Below the pieces are notes generated by a model. The model saw only the letters and a list, made by a program, of their open reading frames with translations, did no database searches and was not told where the DNA came from. Below are positions 54,399 through 63,289 of a stretch of 64,000 nt of DNA, one piece after another; position 1 is the stretch's first letter; each line of letters opens with the position of its first letter. The stretch lies in contig NZ_CP013987.1 of the NCBI RefSeq assembly GCF_001518815.1, forward strand, positions 2,936,501-3,000,500, read 5' to 3'. The DNA is from Pseudomonas oryzihabitans. Lineage in GTDB: Bacteria; Pseudomonadota; Gammaproteobacteria; Pseudomonadales; Pseudomonadaceae. The translations under genes and the position numbers were made by a program.

Positions 54399-54496
54399 AG
54401 ACCGGCAAGCGAGACCGCCCGTCATAACCGGGCGAACTAAACTTATGCCGCCCGGTCGGTTTCCTGACCACAGGAAGACCGATCAGGGAGACCGTC

Positions 54497-55780
54497 ATGA
54501 ATCCTCTCGCCCGCGAACTGCCCGCCGCGAGCCATACCGCTGCCACCCCGCTGGAGCGTTTTCGGCGGGTCCGGGCCGCCAGCGAGGCGCTCTGTGCGCC
54601 CCTGACCACCGAAGACTACGTGATCCAGAGCATGGCCGACGTCAGCCCGCCGAAATGGCATCTGGCGCACGTTACCTGGTTCTTCGAGGCCTTTATCCTC
54701 AAGCCCTTCCTGAAGGGCTACCAGACGCTCAATCCCGCCTACGACTACCTGTTCAACTCCTACTACGAAACCCACGGCAAGCCCTTTCCCCGGGCGGCTC
54801 GTGGGCATCTGTCACGCCCAGGCGTGGACGACGTCTATCGCTTCCGCGCGGCCGTGGACGAGGCCATGGCCGAGCTGCTCAGCGCCCCGCCGGCCGAACA
54901 CGCCGCCGAGATCGCGCGGCGCCTGGAACTGGGGCTGCACCACGAGCAGCAGCACCAGGAACTGCTGCTCATGGACATCAAGCACATCCTGGCGCAGAAC
55001 CCGTTGCATCCGGTCTATCGCGCCGACCTGGCCGAGGGCAGCACGCGCCAGGTCACGTCCCTGGGCTGGGAGACGCACCCGGGTGGCGTCCGTCATGTCG
55101 GCCATGGCGGCGAAGGCTTCGCCTTCGATTGCGAGACCCCGGTCCACCGGCAGTTCGTCGATGACTTCCAGCTGGCCGATCGCCTGGTCACCAATGCCGA
55201 ATACCTGGCGTTCATCGAAGACAACGGCTATGGCCGCAGCGACCTCTGGCTGTCCGACGGCGCGGCGGCCATCCGCAGCCTCGGCTGGCAGGCGCCGCTG
55301 TACTGGCAGAAGCTGGATGGTGTCTGGCACCACTTCACCCTGGGCGGCCTGACCCCCGTCGACCCCGCGGCGCCGGTCTGCCACCTGAGTTTCTACGAAG
55401 CCGATGCCTATGCCAGTTGGGCCGGTGCCCGCCTGCCCACCGAGGCGGAGTGGGAAACCGTGGCAGCCCGCCAGCCGATCCTGGGCAATTTCGTCGAGCA
55501 GGACCGTCTGCAACCGGTCGCCAGCGAAGGCCAGGGCATGCGCCAACTGTTCGGCGATGTCTGGGAATGGACCGGCAGCGCCTTCCGCCCCTACCCCGGC
55601 TTTAAGCCACTTCCAGGTAGCCTGGGCGAATACAACGGCAAGTTCATGTCCGGTCAGATGGTGCTGCGCGGTGGCTGTTGCGCCACCCCACAGGACCATG
55701 TGCGTGCCACCTACCGCAACTTCTTCTATCCCACCATGCGCTGGCAGTTCTCCGGCCTGCGTCTGGCCAGAGAGGTCTGA
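54497..55780 (+). CDS. egtB: EgtB-type iron-dependent sulfoxide synthase
   Basis: The 427-residue protein has an N-terminal DinB-like domain with the iron ligands (HLAHVTWFFE near residue 55 and LGLHHEQQHQELL near 148) and a C-terminal formylglycine-enzyme-like domain (RLPTEAEWE, DVWEWTGSAF, VLRGGCCATP, RATYRNFFYP). EgtB joins a thiol to trimethylhistidine in ergothioneine synthesis. It starts behind a GGGAG ribosome-binding site, 98 bp after the porin, and is followed 3 bases later by egtD. Confidence 0.88.
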   Translation: MNPLARELPAASHTAATPLERFRRVRAASEALCAPLTTEDYVIQSMADVSPPKWHLAHVTWFFEAFILKPFLKGYQTLNPAYDYLFNSYYETHGKPFPRAARGHLSRPGVDDVYRFRAAVDEAMAELLSAPPAEHAAEIARRLELGLHHEQQHQELLLMDIKHILAQNPLHPVYRADLAEGSTRQVTSLGWETHPGGVRHVGHGGEGFAFDCETPVHRQFVDDFQLADRLVTNAEYLAFIEDNGYGRSDLWLSDGAAAIRSLGWQAPLYWQKLDGVWHHFTLGGLTPVDPAAPVCHLSFYEADAYASWAGARLPTEAEWETVAARQPILGNFVEQDRLQPVASEGQGMRQLFGDVWEWTGSAFRPYPGFKPLPGSLGEYNGKFMSGQMVLRGGCCATPQDHVRATYRNFFYPTMRWQFSGLRLAREV

Positions 55781-55783
55781 CCC

Positions 55784-56746
55784 ATGGCCCTTGCCGTGCG
55801 CTTCTTCGATCAGCAGCCGGTGGCCAGCGCCGGCACCTCGCTGCGGGACGATGTGCTCCAGGGCTTCGCCCAGACCCCCAAGGCGTTGTCGCCCAAGTAC
55901 TTCTACGATCAGCGCGGCTCGGAGCTGTTCGAGGCAATCACCCAGCAGCCCGAGTACTACCCTACCCGTACCGAAGAGAAAATCCTCGCCACGGCGGCCG
56001 GCGAGATCGCTCGGCTGGCCGGCCGGGACGCCGCGCTGGTCGAGCTGGGCAGTGGCGCCAGTCGCAAGGTGCGCCTGCTGCTGGAAGCCATGCGCCCGGC
56101 GGGTTACCTGGGCATCGACATCTCGCGGGAATTCCTGCTCAGCAGCACGCAGCGCCTGGCTGCTGACTATCCCTGGCTGGATGTGAGTGCCGCTTGCGCC
56201 GATTTCAGTCGGCCGATGACCCTGCCCGACAGCCTCGACGGCCTGCGGCCCATCGCTTTTTTTCCGGGTTCGAGCATCGGCAATTTCACCCCCGAGGAAG
56301 CCGGCGTTTTCCTCGGCAATCTGCACCGGATGCTGCCGGCTACTGGCGGCCTGCTGATCGGGGTGGACCTGATCAAGGACCGGGCCCGACTGGATGCGGC
56401 CTACAACGACGCCGCCGGAGTCACCGCGGACTTCAATCTCAACCTGCTGCGGCGCATCCGCCGTGAACTGGATACCGACCTGGATCCGGCACGCTTTCGC
56501 CATCTGGCCTTCTTCGAGCCCATCGCCTCGCGCATCGAGATGCATCTGGTCAGTACCCGCGACCAGACCGTGCGTCTGGAAGGCGAGAGCTTCACCTTCC
56601 ACGAAGGCGAACGGCTCCATACCGAAAACTCCTACAAATACAGCCTGGAAAGCTTTCGCGCCCTCGCCGAAAACGCCGGCTTCAGACAGATACAGGTATG
56701 GACCGACCCGGCCCGGTTGTTCGCCGTTTTCTACTTCGCCGCCTAG
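55784..56746 (+). CDS. egtD: L-histidine N-alpha-methyltransferase (EgtD-like)
   Basis: The 320-residue SAM-dependent methyltransferase has KYFYDQRGSELFE near residue 36, the SAM motif VELGSGASRKVRLLLEAM near 86 and FFPGSSIGNFTPEEA near 160, the EgtD-family pattern. EgtD trimethylates histidine to hercynine, the substrate of EgtB. The pair is adjacent and probably cotranscribed. No EgtC or EgtE gene is in the window. Confidence 0.87.
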   Translation: MALAVRFFDQQPVASAGTSLRDDVLQGFAQTPKALSPKYFYDQRGSELFEAITQQPEYYPTRTEEKILATAAGEIARLAGRDAALVELGSGASRKVRLLLEAMRPAGYLGIDISREFLLSSTQRLAADYPWLDVSAACADFSRPMTLPDSLDGLRPIAFFPGSSIGNFTPEEAGVFLGNLHRMLPATGGLLIGVDLIKDRARLDAAYNDAAGVTADFNLNLLRRIRRELDTDLDPARFRHLAFFEPIASRIEMHLVSTRDQTVRLEGESFTFHEGERLHTENSYKYSLESFRALAENAGFRQIQVWTDPARLFAVFYFAA

Positions 56747-56768
56747 ACCGCTGGAGGTACCGGCGGTC
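56746..56768 (+). terminator. Hairpin at the egtD stop
   Basis: GACCGCTGG (56746-56754), loop AGGTA, CCGGCGGTC (56760-56768) forms a 9-bp stem with one T-G pair. It starts at the last base of the egtD stop codon. No T-run follows, so terminator strength is uncertain. Confidence 0.35.
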
Positions 56769-56811
56769 GTGATGCAACCAACAAGGGAACTCTCGATCCG
56801 ATCACGCTCTA

Positions 56812-56828
56812 AGTAGCAATCTGCTACT
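56812..56828. promoter_or_regulatory. AGTAGCA-ATC-TGCTACT dyad upstream of the EAL gene
   Basis: A perfect 7+3+7 dyad ends 21 bases before the ATG at 56850. Its position over the promoter/leader area suggests an operator, possibly autoregulatory. No known regulator is recognised from it. Confidence 0.4.
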
Positions 56829-56849
56829 ACAGCGCACCGAGACGTTGCT

Positions 56850-58682
56850 ATGGAGCCTGCTCCACTCACTGCGGCCAATGAACGCCAGCGTCTTGCACTG
56901 CTGCGTGATCTTGCCTTGATCGATCGTCCCTCCGACCGTGCCTTCCAGGATCTCACCGACCTCTGCGCACGACTGTTCGACGTCCCCTACGCCATGATCT
57001 GCTTTCTCGATGGCCAGCAGGTCCACTGCCGGGCCACGGTGGGCTGCATGCCCTTTACCGTGCCGCGCTCCCAGTCGTTCTGCCAGCACCTGCAGGAAAC
57101 CTCCCTGCCGCTGCAGGTGGAAGACGCCCGCAGCGATGCGCGCTTCGCCGATCTGAAGGTGGTCAAGGAGGAGCCGAACATCCGTTTCTATCTGGGCGCA
57201 CCGCTACGCACGGCCGAAGGCCTGATGCTGGGCAGCCTGTGCCTGTTCGATTCGGCACCCCGGGCCGCCCTGCCTCAGGACCGCCTGCTGGCACTGCAGC
57301 AACTGGCGGCGCTGGCGGCCCAGCACATCGAGCTGCTGCGTACCGAGGCCTTCTGGGACCCGGTCACCCAGCTGCCCAATGGCCAGCGCTTCATCGAGGA
57401 CGCCGAAGCCCTGACCCGCCAGGGCACCCGGGTGGTCGCGGTGGCGGCCGACCTGTTCGCCCAGAGCTATCTCAACGACTTCATCAAGGCCATGGGCCAG
57501 GCGCACTTCGATGGCCTGCAGCGCGCCATCAAGCAGCACCTGCGCCGCCTGCTGCCGTCCGACCAGCCGCTGTATCGGCTGGGCGCCGCGCGCTTCGGCT
57601 TTCTCCTGCACGACGCCGACGAGGCCGCCCAACGGGACCTGCTCGAACGTCTGCAGCACGAGCTGACCGGGGTGCTGGATTACAACGGCATTCCTATCCA
57701 GAGCCGCCTCGGTCTGGGGGTGATGTCCCTGACCGACGACCATCCTACCGACTGGCTACGCGCCCTGATCGCCACCGCGGATGACGCCCGCGCCGAAATG
57801 CGCGGCTGCCGGCACTTCGATCCGCAACACGACGCCAGCTACCGCCGCGCCTTCGCCCTGCTCAGCGCCCTGCCCCAGGCCCTGCGTGCGGATGACCAGT
57901 TGAGCCTGGTCTATCAGCCGCGTATCGACCTGTCCACGGGGCGCTGCCAGAGCGTCGAGGCCCTGCTGCGCTGGGAGCATCCGCACCTGGGACCGATCAG
58001 CCCAGCGGAATTCATTCCCCTGGCGGAAAAGACCGCGCTGATCACCGCCTTGAGTCGCTGGGTGATGCAGAACGCCATCAGCCAGGCCTATGCCTGGCAG
58101 CGCGAGGGTCGCGGCCTGGGTGTGGCGATCAACATCTCCGCCCATGACCTCAACGATCCGGACTTCACCGACCAGACCACCGCGCTGTTGCGGCGCTATC
58201 CGGTCAATGCTCGGCGTCTGGAGCTGGAGGTCACCGAGAATGCCCTGCTGGGCGATGCGGCGCTGATCCACCGCCAACTGGCCGCCTTGCGCGAGCTGGG
58301 CATAGGGATCGCCATCGATGACTTCGGCACCGGCTACAACAACCTCTCGCACCTGCGTGAACTGCCGGCCGATACCATCAAGATCGACCGCAGCTTCATC
58401 CGCGAGCTAACCCATCGCACCAAGGACCGGCTGATCGTGAGTTCCCTGATCGAGCTGTCCCATCAGCTGGGCTTTCGCATCACCGCCGAAGGGATCGAGA
58501 CCGCAGAAGCGCTGGCCAGCCTGCTGGCCATGGGCTGCGACGAGGGCCAGGGCTTCTGGATCGGCAAACCCATGCCAGAACCGGAGCTACAGGCCTGGCT
58601 GCTGGTCCAGCAACCGGATCTGCAGCGGCCGACCCGTCGCGCGACGGTCTTCCAGCTGTTCGACAACACCGCCAAGCACTAG
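56850..58682 (+). CDS. GAF / degenerate GGDEF / EAL cyclic-di-GMP protein
   Basis: The 610-residue protein has a GAF domain (about residues 15-165), a GGDEF-like domain (about 170-310) whose signature is replaced by GAARF in LYRLGAARFGFLL, and an EAL domain (about 345-595) with EALLRW near 369, LEVTENALL, DDFGTGYNNL, IKIDRSFI and TAEGIET all intact. It should therefore act as a phosphodiesterase hydrolysing c-di-GMP, with no cyclase activity. The GAF domain may sense a small ligand. A dyad lies just upstream. Confidence 0.9.
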   Translation: MEPAPLTAANERQRLALLRDLALIDRPSDRAFQDLTDLCARLFDVPYAMICFLDGQQVHCRATVGCMPFTVPRSQSFCQHLQETSLPLQVEDARSDARFADLKVVKEEPNIRFYLGAPLRTAEGLMLGSLCLFDSAPRAALPQDRLLALQQLAALAAQHIELLRTEAFWDPVTQLPNGQRFIEDAEALTRQGTRVVAVAADLFAQSYLNDFIKAMGQAHFDGLQRAIKQHLRRLLPSDQPLYRLGAARFGFLLHDADEAAQRDLLERLQHELTGVLDYNGIPIQSRLGLGVMSLTDDHPTDWLRALIATADDARAEMRGCRHFDPQHDASYRRAFALLSALPQALRADDQLSLVYQPRIDLSTGRCQSVEALLRWEHPHLGPISPAEFIPLAEKTALITALSRWVMQNAISQAYAWQREGRGLGVAINISAHDLNDPDFTDQTTALLRRYPVNARRLELEVTENALLGDAALIHRQLAALRELGIGIAIDDFGTGYNNLSHLRELPADTIKIDRSFIRELTHRTKDRLIVSSLIELSHQLGFRITAEGIETAEALASLLAMGCDEGQGFWIGKPMPEPELQAWLLVQQPDLQRPTRRATVFQLFDNTAKH

Positions 58683-58690
58683 CCTGCCCT

Positions 58691-58724
58691 GCCGTGCGTG
58701 AGCGGTACCCGCCTCACGCACGGC
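58691..58724. terminator. Convergent hairpin between the EAL gene and the DEAD-box gene
   Basis: GCCGTGCGTGAG (58691-58702) and CTCACGCACGGC (58713-58724) pair perfectly over a ten-base loop, located between two converging genes. It lacks T-runs on either side and could act in both directions. Confidence 0.45.
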
Positions 58725-58730
58725 GCCGGA

Positions 58731-60050
58731 TCACTCCTGGGTGCGCTTGCGCGGCGGCGCGAAGCCGTCGGCCGAGGTCGGCACCAGGGCACCGGGACGA
58801 CGCTCGGACTTGGGTTTGGCCTTGGTCTTGGCCTTGCCGTCCTTCTTGCCCTCGGTCTTTTTCTTCTTGACGCCAGCGGCCTTGCCCGAGGCCTTGAGCT
58901 TTTTCGGACCGTTGTAGCTGGCCTTGAGGCCTGGCAGCTGACGACGCTCGAATCTCAGCTTGAGATAGCGCTCGATGCTGGACATCAGGTTCCAGTCGCC
59001 ATGGGTGACGAAGGAGATCGCCGTACCCGCCTCGCCCGCGCGACCAGTACGGCCGATGCGGTGGACGTATTCGTCGCCACTGCGCGGCAGGTCGTAGTTG
59101 ATCACCAGGTCGAGGCCTTCGACGTCCAGGCCGCGGGCGGCCACGTCGGTGGCGATCAGCACCTTGACCGCACCGCTCTGCAGCCGCTCGACGGCCAGCT
59201 TGCGGTCCTTGGTGTCCTTGTCGCCATGCAGCACGAAGACCTTGAGGCCCTCGGCCACCAGGCGGCCGGTCAGGCGATCGGCCTGCACCTTGGTGTTGGT
59301 GAAGACGATGGCCTTGCGGTAGGTCTCGTTGGCCAGCAGCCACTGCAGCAGGCGCTCCTTGTGCGGCGGCTCGTCGGCCAGGATCACCTGTTGCACCACG
59401 GCTTCGTTCAGTTCGCCGGTACGGTCCAGCATGAGATTCTGCGGCTCGCGCAGGACCTGCTCGACCACCTGGCGCAGACTGTTGCCGCCGCTGGTAGCGG
59501 AGAACAGCAGGGTCTGGCGACCCTCGCGCTCGCAGCTCGCGGCGATCTGCAGCACGTCCTCGGAGAAGCCCATGTCGAGCATGCGGTCGGCTTCGTCGAG
59601 CACCAGCATCTCGATGTCTTTCAGGTTCACGTTGCCGGCGTTGCGCTGCTCCAGCAGGCGACCGGGGGTGGCCACCAGGATCTCCGGATTCTTGCGCAGG
59701 CCGGCGGCCTGGACGCGGAAGTCCTCGCCGCCGATCACCACGCCGGCCTTGAGAAAGGTGAACTGGCCGAAGCGTTCGATTTCCTTGGCGGTCTGCTGGG
59801 CCAGCTCGCGGGTCGGCAGCAGGATCAGCGCACGGGCCCCCGACCGGGGTTGGGGATCCTTGAGCAGGCGATCCAGCAGCGGCAACAGAAAGGCCGCGGT
59901 CTTGCCGCTGCCGGTCCGGGCGGTGACACGCAGGTCGTGACCTTCCAGGGCCGGGCCGACGGCAGCGGCCTGGACCGGAGTGGGCGTCTTGAAGCCCAGG
60001 GTATCGAGGGCCTTGAGCAGGCGCTCGTGCAGAGCGAGTTCGGTAAACAC
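58731..60050 (-). CDS. DEAD-box RNA helicase (RhlE/SrmB-like)
   Basis: The 439-residue protein has the full DEAD-box set: Q-motif region GFKTPTPVQ, ARTGSGKT, PTRELAQQ, ATPGRLLEQ, VLDEADRMLD, FSATSGG, ATDVAARGLD and HRIGRTGRAGE. A Lys-rich C-terminal tail (about residues 375-439, KKKKTEGKKDGKAKTKAKPK) probably binds RNA. It remodels RNA with ATP. The subfamily cannot be set from motifs alone. Confidence 0.92.
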   Translation of the reverse strand: MFTELALHERLLKALDTLGFKTPTPVQAAAVGPALEGHDLRVTARTGSGKTAAFLLPLLDRLLKDPQPRSGARALILLPTRELAQQTAKEIERFGQFTFLKAGVVIGGEDFRVQAAGLRKNPEILVATPGRLLEQRNAGNVNLKDIEMLVLDEADRMLDMGFSEDVLQIAASCEREGRQTLLFSATSGGNSLRQVVEQVLREPQNLMLDRTGELNEAVVQQVILADEPPHKERLLQWLLANETYRKAIVFTNTKVQADRLTGRLVAEGLKVFVLHGDKDTKDRKLAVERLQSGAVKVLIATDVAARGLDVEGLDLVINYDLPRSGDEYVHRIGRTGRAGEAGTAISFVTHGDWNLMSSIERYLKLRFERRQLPGLKASYNGPKKLKASGKAAGVKKKKTEGKKDGKAKTKAKPKSERRPGALVPTSADGFAPPRKRTQE

Positions 60051-60101
60051 GGGTAGACCTCGGTAAAGAAAGGGCGGCCGCCGCGGGGCGACCGCGGGTG
60101 A

Positions 60102-61016
60102 TCAGGGGACCAGACGGCTGCGGAACAGCGCCTGGTGCTCGCGGCATTGGGCGGCGGCGAGCAGGAAGACGCCATGGCCGCCGCGCTCGAATTCGAGCCA
60201 GGTGAAATCGACTTCCGGATAGAGCGCCTCGACGTGGACCTGGCTGTTGCCCACCTCCACGATCAGGATGCCCTGCTCGGTGAGGTGATCGGCCGCTTCG
60301 GCCAGCATGCGTCGCACCAGGTCCAGGCCGTCGTCGCCACAGGCCAGGCCCAGCGCGGGTTCGTGCTGGTACTCGGCCGGCATGTCGGCGAAGTCCTCGG
60401 CATCCACATAGGGCGGGTTGCTGACGATCAGGTCGAAGCGCTGCCCCGGCAGGCCGGCGAAGCCATCGCCCTGCACGGTATAGACGCGTTCCTCCAGCCC
60501 GTGCCGCTCGATGTTCTGCCAGGCCACTTCCAGGGCGTCGTAGGACAGATCACCCAAGGCCACCTCGGCCTCGGGGAAGGCATAGGCGCAGGCGATGCCG
60601 ATGCAGCCCGAGCCGGTGCAGAGATCGAGGATGCGCGCCGGCGTGGCTGGTAGCCAGGGCGCGAATTGCGCTTCGATCAGCTCGCCGATGGGCGAGCGCG
60701 GCACCAACACCCGCTCGTCGACGGTGAACGGCAAGCCGCAGAACCAGGCCTCGCCAAGCAGATAGGCGGTGGGCACCCGCTCCTGGATGCGCTTGTGCAG
60801 CAGCACGCCCAGTTCGTAGCGCTCGTCGTCTTCCAGGGCGCAGTCCAGGTAGCGGTCGGCGGTGTCCCAGGGCAGATGCACGGCGCCCAGCACCAGGGCG
60901 CGGGCCTCGTCCCAGGCGTTGTCATGGCCATGGCCGAAGAACAGCTCTTCGGCATGGAAGCGGCTGACGGCCCAGCGGATGTGGTCGCGCAAGGTGCGCA
61001 GGCGGGATTCGCTCAT
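60102..61016 (-). CDS. prmB: Ribosomal protein L3 glutamine methyltransferase
   Basis: The 304-residue HemK-family methyltransferase has the SAM motif [16 protein letters not shown] near residue 137 and [10 protein letters not shown] with the glutamine-binding NPPY near 200. PrmB methylates Gln150 of ribosomal protein L3. ATG 61016 opens at [15 protein letters not shown], the normal PrmB N-terminus; the frame upstream has no supported start. Confidence 0.93.
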   Translation of the reverse strand: MSESRLRTLRDHIRWAVSRFHAEELFFGHGHDNAWDEARALVLGAVHLPWDTADRYLDCALEDDERYELGVLLHKRIQERVPTAYLLGEAWFCGLPFTVDERVLVPRSPIGELIEAQFAPWLPATPARILDLCTGSGCIGIACAYAFPEAEVALGDLSYDALEVAWQNIERHGLEERVYTVQGDGFAGLPGQRFDLIVSNPPYVDAEDFADMPAEYQHEPALGLACGDDGLDLVRRMLAEAADHLTEQGILIVEVGNSQVHVEALYPEVDFTWLEFERGGHGVFLLAAAQCREHQALFRSRLVP

Positions 61017-61127
61017 GAAAGGCTCCGGATGATCAGCCGCGCATTCTAACCCGCGCCCGGTCCGGCTGCAGGAACTTAACGTCCGGGCCCTTCTTCCTAA
61101 GCCTAGACCTTCAACGAGGAGAACGAC

Positions 61128-62894
61128 ATGAGCAAGACCGTAGCCGACCATCTCTGGGAACGTCTCGGCCAGTGGAACGTCGAGCGCATCTTTGGTTATC
61201 CCGGCGATGGCATCAACGGCATCATGGGCGCCCTGGGCCGGGTGGCCGACCAGTTCGACTATGTGCGGGTACGCCATGAAGAGATGGCCGCCTTCATGGC
61301 CTGTGCCCATGCCAAGTTCACCGGCGAGGTGGGCGTCTGCCTGGCCACCTCAGGCCCCGGCGCCATCCACCTGCTCAACGGCCTGTACGATGCCAAGATG
61401 GACCACATGCCGGTGGTTGCCCTGGTGGGCCAGCAGGCCGCCTCTTCGCTTGGCAGCGACTACCAGCAGGAAGTCGACCTGCATACCCTGTTCAAGGACG
61501 TCTCCGCCTATGTGGAGACGGTGGTGCACCCGGCGCAACTGCGACATGTCATCGACCGCGCCTTCCGCGTGGCCATCGCCGAGCGCCAGGTGGCCACGGT
61601 GATCATCCCCAACGACATCCAGCAGCTGCCGGCAGTGGAAAGCCCACCACACCAGCACGCCAATGTGCTGTCTGGCGCAGGGGCCATTCCACCCCGGCCC
61701 TATGCCCAGGAAGACGATCTGCAGTCTGCCGCCGATATCCTCAATGCCGGCAAGAAGGTCGCCATGCTGGTAGGCGCTGGCGCCCTGCAGGCACGTAGCG
61801 AGGTCATGGCGGTAGCGGAAAAGCTCAGCGCCGGGGTGGCCAAGGCGCTGCTGGGCAAGGGCGTGGTCTCCGACGAACTGCCCTACGTCACCGGCTCCAT
61901 CGGCCTGCTCGGGACCGAGGCCAGCGATGTGCTGATGAAGGAATGCGACACCCTGCTGATCGTTGGCTCGACCTTTCCCTATACCGAATTCCTGCCCAAG
62001 GAAGGCCAGGCGCGGGCGGTACAGATCGATCTGCATGCGCGCAACATCAGCATGAGGTATCCCATCGAGCAGCCGCTGCTGGGCGATGCCGCGGAAACCC
62101 TGCGCCGACTGCTGCCGCTGCTGGAGAGCAAGCCCCACGATGGTTGGCGCACGCGCATCGAAAAGAGCGTCGCGGAATCCTGGCACTCGATCAAGCAGCG
62201 CGCCCTGGCGCCGGCTGATCCGATCAATCCGCAGCGGGTGTTCTTCGAGCTGTCCAGCCAGTTGCCACGCGACGCCATCCTTTGCGGCGACAGCGGCTCC
62301 CACACCAACTGGTACGCCCGCGACATCCGCATGAGCGGCCAGATGATGGGCTCGCTGTCGGGCAAGCTGGCGACCATGGGCTGCGGCATTCCCTACGCCA
62401 TCGCCGCCAAGTTCGCCCACCCGGATCGCCCGGTGATCGCCCTGGTGGGTGATGGCGCCATGCAGATGAACGGCAACGCCGAGCTGGTTACCCTGCAGCA
62501 GTACTGGAAGAGATTCAGCAACCCGACCTTCATCGTCATGGTGCTCAACAATGGCGACCTCAACCAGGTGACCTGGGAGCAGCGCGCCCTGGCTGGTGAT
62601 CCCAAGTTCGCGCCGGCCCAGGACGTGCTCGACTTCCCCTATGCGCGCTATGGCGAGCTGCTGGGCTTCAAGGGCCTGCGCATCCATCGACCGGACGAGG
62701 TGGCGGATGCCTGGCAGCAGGCCTTCGAGGCGGATCGCCCGGTCGTGCTGGAGTTCGTCACCGATCCCAGCGTGCCGCCGTTGCCGCCACATATCAGCTT
62801 CGAACAGGCGCGGGCCTTCCTTGGCTCCATCGCCAGCGGCGATCCGAACGGCTGGGACATGCTCAAGCAGGGTGCGCGGCAGTTGCTGCGCTAG
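61128..62894 (+). CDS. Thiamine-pyrophosphate-dependent enzyme, pyruvate oxidase/acetolactate synthase-like
   Basis: The 588-residue protein has the N-terminal Pyr domain with the activating glutamate in [10 protein letters not shown] near residue 50, a central domain, and a C-terminal PP domain with [13 protein letters not shown] and the paired VLNNGDLN near residues 441-470, the TPP-Mg motif. It resembles stand-alone POX/ALS-like proteins rather than IlvB, since no small subunit gene is adjacent. Substrate (pyruvate likely) is inferred. GAGGAG precedes the ATG. Confidence 0.87.
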   Translation: MSKTVADHLWERLGQWNVERIFGYPGDGINGIMGALGRVADQFDYVRVRHEEMAAFMACAHAKFTGEVGVCLATSGPGAIHLLNGLYDAKMDHMPVVALVGQQAASSLGSDYQQEVDLHTLFKDVSAYVETVVHPAQLRHVIDRAFRVAIAERQVATVIIPNDIQQLPAVESPPHQHANVLSGAGAIPPRPYAQEDDLQSAADILNAGKKVAMLVGAGALQARSEVMAVAEKLSAGVAKALLGKGVVSDELPYVTGSIGLLGTEASDVLMKECDTLLIVGSTFPYTEFLPKEGQARAVQIDLHARNISMRYPIEQPLLGDAAETLRRLLPLLESKPHDGWRTRIEKSVAESWHSIKQRALAPADPINPQRVFFELSSQLPRDAILCGDSGSHTNWYARDIRMSGQMMGSLSGKLATMGCGIPYAIAAKFAHPDRPVIALVGDGAMQMNGNAELVTLQQYWKRFSNPTFIVMVLNNGDLNQVTWEQRALAGDPKFAPAQDVLDFPYARYGELLGFKGLRIHRPDEVADAWQQAFEADRPVVLEFVTDPSVPPLPPHISFEQARAFLGSIASGDPNGWDMLKQGARQLLR

Positions 62895-62965
62895 CCCGGG
62901 CTTTTCAGGCTCGCCAAGGCACGTCGAGGCGTATAACCTCGGCGGCCTGATAAAAAGCCTGGGGT

Positions 62966-63289
62966 ATGAGCATGCAGTTGCCCGAGCACGACCATTTCGA
63001 TCCGCCGCCACTGCGCTTGCGGCGGCCCTTTCTGACCTCCCTGACCGCTGGCGTGGGGACGCTCTCCGCACTCACTGGCCTCGCCGCGTTGCTTGTCGGC
63101 ACCGTGGCCTGGTTGCAGTTGCCGCAGGTGACGCCTTACCTGCCAATGGCACGCGAGACGGCCCAGGGTTTCCTGGGCGGGGGTATCCTGTCTTTGTTGA
63201 TCGGGCTCTGGCTCCGCCGACGCAGCCAGCACCGTGGGCGCTATCGCAACGCCCTGAGCCTGGCCCCGGAACTCAAGCGGCGGCGCTGA
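62966..63289 (+). CDS. Small two-helix membrane protein
   Basis: The 107-residue protein has two membrane helices (about residues 25-52 and 67-85) and a basic C-terminal tail (RLRRRSQHRGRYRN and LKRRR). A second ATG two codons in is possible. The family is not recognised. It converges on the rhomboid gene with no gap (stop codons abut). Confidence 0.65.
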   Translation: MSMQLPEHDHFDPPPLRLRRPFLTSLTAGVGTLSALTGLAALLVGTVAWLQLPQVTPYLPMARETAQGFLGGGILSLLIGLWLRRRSQHRGRYRNALSLAPELKRRR

